This document shows, in pieces, positions 8,157-13,060 of a stretch of 13,060 bases of DNA; within the stretch, counting starts at the first letter, position 1, and the number at the start of each line of letters is the position of its first letter. Made by a program: the position numbers and the translations under genes. The notes under the pieces are model-generated. The model worked only from the letters and a program-made list of their open reading frames with translations, was not told where the DNA came from and did not search any database. Source of the DNA: Treponema sp. (GTDB taxonomy: Bacteria; Spirochaetota; Spirochaetia; Treponematales; Breznakiellaceae); NCBI GenBank assembly GCA_031279925.1, contig JAITHQ010000017.1:1-13060 (forward strand). Direction: 5' to 3'.

Positions 8157-8180
8157 ATACCCCGCCCTTATGGCCTAAAG
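8157..8180. repeat. Fragment related to the end arm of the 387-bp palindromic repeat
   Basis: The plus strand reads ATACCCCGCCC followed by GGCCTAAAG. It resembles the reverse complement of the right arm near 11786-11808 (ATACCCCGTCCC, then GGCTAAA), with small gaps and over only about 24 bp. It sits in the addB-addA spacer, just upstream of the addA ribosome binding site. It may be a decayed copy of the same repeat or a chance short match. Confidence 0.35.
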
Positions 8181-8206
8181 GTATGTACCCCGGGACTAAT
8201 ATCTTA

Positions 8207-8335
8207 GAGCCTGTTCAAATTGCGGATTTTTTCGATCAATAGACCGAAAAAATCCCGATTTTTGGGCTCTTTTGGAGCCTGCAAGGTAGAATTTTGGCGT
8301 TTGTAACGCCAAAATTCCAGATTTTGAACAGGCTC
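8207..8335 (-). mobile_element. 129-bp structured MITE-like element, copy 1
   Basis: The ends are GAGCCTGTTCAAA and its exact inverse (13 bp), flanked by TTA at 8204-8206 and TTA at 8336-8338, a 3-bp target duplication. It has no coding capacity. In element orientation (minus strand) it has a first hairpin with a 13-bp perfect stem (GAATTTTGGCGTT, loop ACA), a central GGCTC-CAAAA-GAGCC stem-loop, and a second hairpin with a 14-bp stem around loop TATT. The second copy is in opposite orientation at 11861-11989 and matches at 119 of 129 positions. The element fills most of the addB-addA spacer. The right-hand target duplication is the stop codon of addB, so the stop was kept. In an addB-addA transcript it would form strong secondary structure. 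Confidence 0.85.
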
Positions 8336-11300
8336 TTACGAAAAGGGCTTGTCGCACGGCAGCCGCTTTCGGTCTATTTTATAAACCGTGCGGCATACCC
8401 TGTTATAACCGCAATCAAGGCACTTTTCAGATTCAGATGGAAAAACAGTAAACCGTCCGCTGCCAATTTCATTTGCAAATTGCTCCGCCTTTTTCGTACA
8501 CTCATTCAGTATCTGCCCAAAAAGATCGCTATCCCGCATAATGCGATCTTCCTCCTTTTTTGGCACAATTGTTTTATTTAATATATTTTGTATTACTCCA
8601 AACAATACCCTGGGTTCGGCATCAACAATGCTGAAAAACAGGGCTGTATGCACGGCTTTTTTCTCATTCTCTTCCGCAAGGCCAAGATACACCGGAAGCT
8701 GAAAATCGGCAAGGCCGCCTGGTTCCGTACCGGTACAGAGCGCGCGCTTGGGCATGTTTTTTGTTTTAAAGTCCACTATAAGCGCCGTACCTTTATTTTC
8801 CGAAAGCTCGCGGACATCTTCAAGTATGCAGTCGACTGTTCCGTTAAGAAAAAAAGATTCCCGCTCACAGTAGTATGATGTTTCGCTTCCGGCAACACGG
8901 AATCCCGCAAAGTACGAAAGAAACACGGCAAGAAAATGCTCAAGGGAAGTGTTGAACAATTTTTTTTCGGCCAGAAGCAGCCGGGCGGTAAGGGAACTCA
9001 TCACCGCCCTGTCCCCGGAGGGCAGGCAGGGAAAAGCGGCAAATACCGATTCAACGCTGCGCGCAAGCAGGCCCTGGTAGGAGGCCGGCAGTACGGGGAA
9101 CGGTTTTTCGCCGTCTGATGAATCCCCCTGGACGCAAAGAATTTCGTTGTTTTTTTTCAGTTCAGAAAAAAACAAATTCAGTATGGCGTGATACACAAGC
9201 CCCGCGATATTTTCGGCCATAAGGCCGGTAGCTACTACTACATTTTCAAGGCCAAGCGCCCGTTCAAAAAGCCACTTGAGCGAACATTGAAAATAGGGCG
9301 CAAGGGATGACGCCGAGACGCTGAACTTATTTTCAAATTGGGGATTACGGCAAAAACGTTCACGGACAAATTCCAGCAGTGTTTTATCCGCATGCCATTC
9401 TTCGTCTTGTTTTACGTTTTGCCTGCGCCGGGAAAGCCACGCCGCAAAACCTTCTTTCTGTATGGCATGAAGCCGCAGCGGAAAAGAAACGTCTGCCTCT
9501 GAACCGCCGGACCATTCCGCTTCTGTACGCCTGGCGGATGCTCCAAACAGCCGGCAGCGAAGAAGGAATTCGGAAGAACCAAAAAAGCCGCTTTCCGCCT
9601 GGTATAAATCATCACTGAACTTTGCCCGGTATTCCTGTTCCCCTCCGTAACGCTGACGGGACTTAAGGGCCAGGCCAAGGCTGCTGTGGGGAATGGCGTA
9701 GCCCGAGAAGGTCTGCTCCGAACAGAAAAAAGCGGCGGGCAGCCGGGAATTGAGTTTGTGCAGATTGATAAAAGCCCCGGAAGCGTCTTCATCAACAAGG
9801 CCAAGTTTTTCCCGTTTGCCGCGCGGCAGGAAACCCATCCGTGAAAAAACCGCCGAAAGGTTTTCCTGGCTTGCCCCAAGTATAACATGGCAGTCAAAAG
9901 GCGCAGGCGCCGCTGTCCGGTAGGGAAGTATCACAACGCCCGAAGCTGATTGCTGGGCCAGGTAATTCACTTCTCCCAGATACTCGACAAAAAACATATA
10001 TGGATCGGGGGTCTGCACATCGGGATACGATTTTTCTATATCGGCAAGATACAGCAACTCGGAAATGCAGCGGGAAAATATAAGGTCGGTTTCCGGCAGG
10101 CAATTGTCCATATCAAAAAAGCGTTCCCTAAAACTGAAGTATGCTTTGCGAATACCGGCGAATGAATCGGCGCGGCGCAGTGCGTTTGATCGCCGTTTTA
10201 AGTCTTCAAAAAAACGGCGGGCGGATGGATGTATTCCACCGAATGGTTTGACAAAGGCGTCTTCCCAGACATTCAGCGGTTTTTCTTCGCCCTTATCGTT
10301 CTCTACCCATGAAGTAATACAATTGTTTTTAATGCCAAAATCGATAAGTTTTTGAATGTCTCCGTTGTCCCTCCATGGAAGATGCCGGTTAAGGAGCAGG
10401 GCGGCAAGGGAAGAAAAGGAAAAATCGGCGGAAACACAGACGGCAAGGGCCCCAAAAAACTGCCCTGCCGGATACGATGACAGGGGTTTTCCGCTTCGTT
10501 TTACAAAGGGAATATTCCGGTTGACAAATTCCCGCAGCAGGTATGGTTCGTAACTTTCCACAGCGGGAATGCTTACCGCAATCGAATCCCAGGGAATTTG
10601 TTCGCGTTCATGCAGCGCCCTGATATACAGGGCCGCCTCGGTTATTTCGCTGCGGGCATTGGTGTAAAAGAAAAGTTCGCTTGTCTTGTTTTCTACGCCG
10701 CAGTCCCCCGCGCAAATTGTTTTTACATGGCCGCTTGCCGCAAGCAGTTCCCGGTATTCGCTGTAATCGGAAAGCGATTCGGGAAAAAAGATAAAACACT
10801 CTTTTCCCGTGTCTTCAAACGGAGGGGTCTCCCAGGCCGGTTCAAAAAGCCCATGCGCTTCAAGAAACTGCGCATAACGAAACGTTAGCGTAAAAAGGTC
10901 CAGTTCGTCATTTTTAAATTTTTGGGCCAAATGACGGGCGTCATTTCCGCAGGCAAGCGCCGCCGCCAAACCGGTTGTTTTTGTGAACCATGCTCCAAGC
11001 TGCGGCAGCAGTTCTGTCACCCATGACGCAAATGCAGCCGCCTGCTGCGCCCACTCCCTGCGTATCAGCGAAACAAAAACCGGCGTCCTTTCCTGACGGC
11101 AAAGCTCCGCATTTTCCTGAATAAGGCGGCAGATAAACATTTTTCGTAGCGCCGCCGGCACGCTTTTTTTGTTTTGAACTTTTGAGCGGACCGAATTCTG
11201 CTTAAAGGTATCCCATGCGGTGAACTGTTCCATTGCTACAGTACCACCCCCCATGCGGCGGAGCAGATGATCGGCCCATTGGGAGGCCGCCACATTGGTG

Positions 11301-11365
11301 GGAAAAATAAAAAGGGAACCTGGTTTATTAATGTTTTCCAGAAGGACATTTTCTATATGATCCAT
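8336..11365 (-). CDS. addB: AddB, iron-sulfur nuclease subunit of AddAB
   Basis: A 1009-residue partner of AddA. In this complex AddB cuts the 5'-ended strand and helps recognise the recombination hotspot. The C-terminal nuclease has His726 (GLVYHAIL), Asp845 (NGTVDCILED), Asp865 and Lys867 (LIVDFKTK), and Gln889 and Tyr893 (DFQLPVYL). The iron-sulfur staple of AddB is complete: Cys694 (SSLAPYFQCS) and Cys982, Cys985 and Cys991 (CLDCGYNRVC), with the C-x2-C-x5-C spacing known from the Bacillus AddB. The N-terminal helicase-like region lacks Walker A: the segment in its place reads LFIFPTNVAASQW, so ATP-driven movement must come from AddA. It is shorter than Bacillus AddB (about 1160). The start is ATG at 11365 with no Shine-Dalgarno and a candidate -10 only 10 bp upstream. 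The stop TAA is the flanking duplication of the adjacent mobile element. Confidence 0.92.
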   Translation of the reverse strand: MDHIENVLLENINKPGSLFIFPTNVAASQWADHLLRRMGGGTVAMEQFTAWDTFKQNSVRSKVQNKKSVPAALRKMFICRLIQENAELCRQERTPVFVSLIRREWAQQAAAFASWVTELLPQLGAWFTKTTGLAAALACGNDARHLAQKFKNDELDLFTLTFRYAQFLEAHGLFEPAWETPPFEDTGKECFIFFPESLSDYSEYRELLAASGHVKTICAGDCGVENKTSELFFYTNARSEITEAALYIRALHEREQIPWDSIAVSIPAVESYEPYLLREFVNRNIPFVKRSGKPLSSYPAGQFFGALAVCVSADFSFSSLAALLLNRHLPWRDNGDIQKLIDFGIKNNCITSWVENDKGEEKPLNVWEDAFVKPFGGIHPSARRFFEDLKRRSNALRRADSFAGIRKAYFSFRERFFDMDNCLPETDLIFSRCISELLYLADIEKSYPDVQTPDPYMFFVEYLGEVNYLAQQSASGVVILPYRTAAPAPFDCHVILGASQENLSAVFSRMGFLPRGKREKLGLVDEDASGAFINLHKLNSRLPAAFFCSEQTFSGYAIPHSSLGLALKSRQRYGGEQEYRAKFSDDLYQAESGFFGSSEFLLRCRLFGASARRTEAEWSGGSEADVSFPLRLHAIQKEGFAAWLSRRRQNVKQDEEWHADKTLLEFVRERFCRNPQFENKFSVSASSLAPYFQCSLKWLFERALGLENVVVATGLMAENIAGLVYHAILNLFFSELKKNNEILCVQGDSSDGEKPFPVLPASYQGLLARSVESVFAAFPCLPSGDRAVMSSLTARLLLAEKKLFNTSLEHFLAVFLSYFAGFRVAGSETSYYCERESFFLNGTVDCILEDVRELSENKGTALIVDFKTKNMPKRALCTGTEPGGLADFQLPVYLGLAEENEKKAVHTALFFSIVDAEPRVLFGVIQNILNKTIVPKKEEDRIMRDSDLFGQILNECTKKAEQFANEIGSGRFTVFPSESEKCLDCGYNRVCRTVYKIDRKRLPCDKPFS

Positions 11366-11374
11366 AATGCATTA

Positions 11375-11404
11375 CAGTATAACAGATACTGAACCTGTTG
11401 GGAA
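11375..11404 (-). promoter_or_regulatory. Candidate addB promoter with overlapping 6-5-6 dyad
   Basis: On the minus strand TATACT (11381-11376) lies 17 bp downstream of TTCCCA (11404-11399, 4 of 6 to consensus). A perfect inverted repeat, CAGTAT with a five-base spacer and ATACTG (11375-11391), covers the -10, as expected for an operator. The start point would fall about four bases before the ATG at 11365, implying a nearly leaderless mRNA. That agrees with the absence of a ribosome binding site. Sequence pattern only. Confidence 0.4.
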
Positions 11405-11429
11405 ACCCGGTTGGTTTTTAGAAAGTAAT

Positions 11430-11816
11430 CAATCAACAACCCCGCCCTGAAGGGTTAAACTTAACCCACAGAATATTTTGATGTAAGAATACATCTCAAC
11501 ACTGAATAAAGTCCCTGCAGGGTGGGGGTAGGCTAAAAACGTCTGGAATTAAGCGCCGGAGCATACTATGTACTAATGGCAGCCCGAAGGGCTGAACTTA
11601 GCTGGAATAAAAGCCGCCCGGCGGGATAACGATAACTTAAAAGCACATAATTCGCTTATCGGTCACTATTTTGACATCAAGATGCAGCCGGGCGGGGTAT
11701 GCGTAGGCGGATTCCACAGGGTTTTTAGCCTGCTGCCGCCCCCACCCTGCAGAGTTTACAGCGAGCCATTTTTTGTGGGTCAAATTTAGCCTGAAGGGAC
11801 GGGGTATGTTGATTTG
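11430..11816. repeat. 387-bp nested inverted-repeat region
   Basis: Arms of about 42 bp at 11430-11470 and 11774-11816 are inverted copies (for example AATCAACA and ACCCACA in both, roughly three quarters identical with small gaps). Inside them lies a second inverted pair: 11513-11540 (CCCTGCAGGG, then TAGGCTAAAAAC) with 11721-11752 (GTTTTTAGCCT, then CCCACCCTGCAG). Near the centre are GC-rich blocks at 11612-11625 and 11685-11697 (CCGCCCGGC and its inverse). Small hairpins are scattered through it: 11452-11467 (GGGTTAA and TTAACCC), 11480-11495, and 11580-11594 (CAGCCC-GAA-GGGCTG). No reading frame resembling a protein is present. It could be a palindromic non-autonomous element or a cluster of REP-like repeats. 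Confidence 0.6.
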
Positions 11817-11832
11817 GTAAGGTATATGTCTC

Positions 11833-12029
11833 AGGGTCCATACCCTTTATAAGGCCCTAAGAGCCTGTTCAAAATCTGGAATTTTGGCGCTGCAAACGTC
11901 AAAATTCTACTTTGCAGGCTCCAAAAGAGCCCAAGAATCGGGATTTTTGCGGTCTATTGACCGCAAAAATCCACAATTTGAATAGGCTCTAAAGCTCGCA
12001 CACGGAAGCGTGCAGAGGGTATGGACCCT
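11833..12029. repeat. 14-bp perfect inverted repeat split by MITE copy 2
   Basis: AGGGTCCATACCCT at 11833-11846 and its exact inverse AGGGTATGGACCCT at 12016-12029 flank the second mobile element. Removing the element and one TAA leaves a 65-bp stem-loop with a small inner CACG-GAAG-CGTG hairpin. The element therefore inserted into a pre-existing hairpin-forming repeat. Confidence 0.65.
11861..11989 (+). mobile_element. 129-bp structured MITE-like element, copy 2
   Basis: It begins GAGCCTGTTCAAA at 11861 and ends TTTGAATAGGCTC at 11989; one mismatch separates the two 13-bp ends. It is flanked by TAA at 11858-11860 and 11990-11992. It has the same length and order of hairpins as copy 1, in opposite orientation. 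The second hairpin is a perfect 14-bp stem here (GGATTTTTGCGGTC, loop TATT). In copy 1 one of its T-A pairs stands where this copy has G-C, and a G-T wobble where this copy has G-C. The first hairpin has one wobble and one mismatch. It has no coding capacity. Confidence 0.85.
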
Positions 12030-12326
12030 TCGCATAACAATCGAACGTAATTGTATATTTGCGTATGCATAAGCATATTCATATAACCTATTGAATCTAT
12101 AATATTTATATAAATCTACCTTTTCTCTCTTTCTAAAAAAATGAAAAAAGAAGGGTAGGCAAGGAATGACCAATAAGCCTCAGAAAAGGAATATCGGGCT
12201 GCCAGCAAGGGCCCTAAAAAAGTCTTGCTTAATTAGAAAAGATTAAAAAGTTTCGTTATGACCTTTAACAAGCTCTGTTGTTTGGCCGGTGTGTTTTAGT
12301 CGGAATTATAAAACCATCTTTAATTA
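12030..12326. other. AT-rich stretch without a recognisable gene
   Basis: About 300 bp of AT-rich DNA between the interrupted hairpin and the orphan protein tail. It contains an imperfect pyrimidine/purine hairpin at about 12116-12158 (CTACC and GGTAG ends) and a 26-codon basic open frame at 12166-12246 that I do not consider a gene. I see no tRNA, CRISPR or convincing promoter. Confidence 0.5.
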
Positions 12327-12479
12327 TCAATCTTGATCAAACATATCACAATTGCATAATTTTAAGTTTCTACTGTCTGTTTTTGAAATTTTTGCTTTCA
12401 TTTTCATAGTAATACTATTGATTCGTTTAGCTTCTGCGGCGATTTCAAAAAACAACTCCTTGGATTCATTTAATATTTC
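12327..12479 (-). pseudogene. Orphan C-terminal fragment of an unknown protein
   Basis: A 50-codon open frame reads leftwards from just after an in-frame TAG at 12482-12480 to a TGA at 12329-12327. It starts EILNESKELFFEIAAEAKRI, continues with a Lys-rich part and ends CNCDMFDQD. It has a plausible protein composition with an amphipathic helix but no usable start near its beginning, so it looks like the tail of a gene whose front was lost. The break coincides with the change from AT-rich DNA to the GC-rich structured DNA preceding the transposase fragment, which suggests an insertion or deletion junction near 12480. I do not recognise the family. It could be chance in AT-rich DNA. Confidence 0.35.
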
Positions 12480-12519
12480 CTAGAGGCATGGGAATGAGCG
12501 TAGCGACTAACCTTGCCGT

Positions 12520-12566
12520 CAGACCAAAGGTCTGCTGGAGACCAAGCCGCCTACTGCGGGCGCGGC
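12520..12566. repeat. GC-rich hairpins upstream of the transposase fragment
   Basis: CAGACC-AAA-GGTCTG at 12520-12534 is a perfect 6-bp stem with a 3-nt loop. A second stem follows: GCCGC (12546-12550) with GCGGC (12562-12566), or alternatively CCGC with GCGG at 12547-12559. No attC-type core sites are present. Role unknown; they may belong to the end of the insertion sequence. Confidence 0.4.
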
Positions 12567-12633
12567 GTAAACAGTCCTGTTGAAGTTTTCGAAAAAGGCT
12601 ATCTTTTATTCTGCATTAAGAAATACTAACCGC

Positions 12634-12930
12634 ATGACGAAATTCAAAACAAGCGAGGCGATGGAAGAACAGGGACTGTTTTTTTCGGTGAACTTAACGG
12701 AACCACTGTTACCCGGAACATTCGAGCATACGCTCAATGAACCGGTCGACAATGAAATAGTTATAACCGGGGTTGACCATGCATACCAGACCGGGAGGCC
12801 GGAAACCGATCCCCGAACACTGCTGAAACTGGTGCTGTACGGCTATTCACGGGGAAAAAACTCCTCGCGGAAAATTGAGGAGTTGTCCAAGTACAACATA
12901 CTAGGCACTGTTAAGGCGTGTTCACACTAA
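12634..12930 (+). pseudogene. IS1182-like transposase, N-terminal fragment
   Basis: A 98-codon frame from the ATG at 12634 matches the N-terminal domain (DUF772-type) of IS1182-family transposases: LFFSVNLTEPLLPG, NEPVDNEIVITGVDHAY, then TGRPETDPRTLLKLVLYGY and SRGKNSSRKIEELSKYNI. In complete members this is followed by more than 300 residues bearing the DDE catalytic site. Here the homology stops at SKYNI, a short unrelated tail (LGTVKACSH) follows, and a TAA ends the frame. No catalytic residues remain, so it cannot transpose. An in-frame TTG at 12580 would add 18 residues, but the ATG fits better. No clear ribosome binding site. I see no continuation of the transposase in the 130 bp to the window end, which suggests a deletion rather than a simple frameshift. 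Confidence 0.65.
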
Positions 12931-13060
12931 AAGAATAGAAAAAAATATACCCAAAATACTGACGTTTCTGTCATGCGTCATTTTCAGGCTTATGCCGCCA
13001 CTCCATGTCGGTACCGGAAATTTGCTTGTCTACTGCGGCGCACGGCTCACCTAAAGGTTT
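12931..13060. other. Unassigned DNA at the right edge
   Basis: It contains a small inverted repeat (TGACG at 12960 and CGTCA at 12976) and a frame open from an ATG at 12973 to the window end (MRHFQAYAATPCRYRKF and onward). It has no ribosome binding site and no family I recognise. The window end prevents a decision. Confidence 0.3.

Noticed and set aside
11430..11816. CRISPR array
   Set aside because: Repeats are inverted and nested, with no regular direct repeats or uniform spacers.
8204..11992. addB as cargo of a composite transposon bounded by the two inverted elements
   Set aside because: Each element has its own target duplication, and addB is the normal partner of the adjacent addA, so two independent insertions explain the layout better.
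11907..12173. 88-codon minus-strand frame
   Set aside because: Nearly a third of it lies inside mobile-element copy 2 and the rest is AT-rich low-complexity sequence with no family resemblance.
12166..12246. 26-codon basic frame starting MTNKPQKRNIGL
   Set aside because: AAGGA directly abuts the ATG, which is too close to be a working ribosome binding site, and the length is within chance expectation.
12500..12580. Integron attC-like site
   Set aside because: Hairpins are present but there is no matching pair of attC core sequences at the two ends.
12973..13060. Frame open to the window end starting MRHFQAYAATPC
   Set aside because: Too short and cut by the window edge, with no ribosome binding site or recognised motif.

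Overview
The window looks like a spirochaete chromosome, most likely a Treponema-type organism of about 50% GC. This rests on remembered family and gene-context resemblance, not on a search. Two lines point that way: an operon encoding a LolA-like carrier, a RodZ-like protein and RimO, and a convergent addB-addA pair encoding an AddAB helicase-nuclease.

Layout. Positions 1-121 hold a 69-bp imperfect palindrome and no gene. At 122-1018 (minus) is a secreted M15-type zinc peptidase. A divergent intergenic stretch carries a 26-bp near-perfect dyad at 1051-1076. From 1145 to 4293 (plus) runs a tight operon: a LolA-like periplasmic lipoprotein carrier, a RodZ-like membrane protein with an N-terminal helix-turn-helix, and RimO, the S12 methylthiotransferase, which starts at TTG. 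RimO converges with and overlaps (14 bp) the 3' end of addA. addB (11365 to 8336) and addA (8116 to 4280) are read leftwards as one recombination-repair unit, and both carry complete nuclease motifs.

The right part, about 11366 to 12633, is a gene-poor pile-up of repeats. It contains a roughly 387-bp nested inverted-repeat structure, a 65-bp hairpin interrupted by a mobile element, AT-rich DNA, and a 50-codon orphan protein tail on the minus strand. After it come the N-terminal part of an IS1182-like transposase (12634-12930) and unassigned DNA to the window end.

The most interesting content is a structured 129-bp non-autonomous mobile element present twice in opposite orientation, at 8207-8335 and 11861-11989. 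The copies agree at 119 of 129 positions. Each is flanked by its own 3-bp target duplication (TTA on the plus strand for the first, TAA for the second, which is the same target in element orientation). Each folds into two internal hairpins, and one stem shows a compensatory T-A to G-C change between copies. The left copy landed on the stop codon of addB, and the duplicated target restores that stop. It therefore places a strong structured RNA between addB and addA. The genes themselves are ordinary core genes. The accessory novelty is in the repeats.
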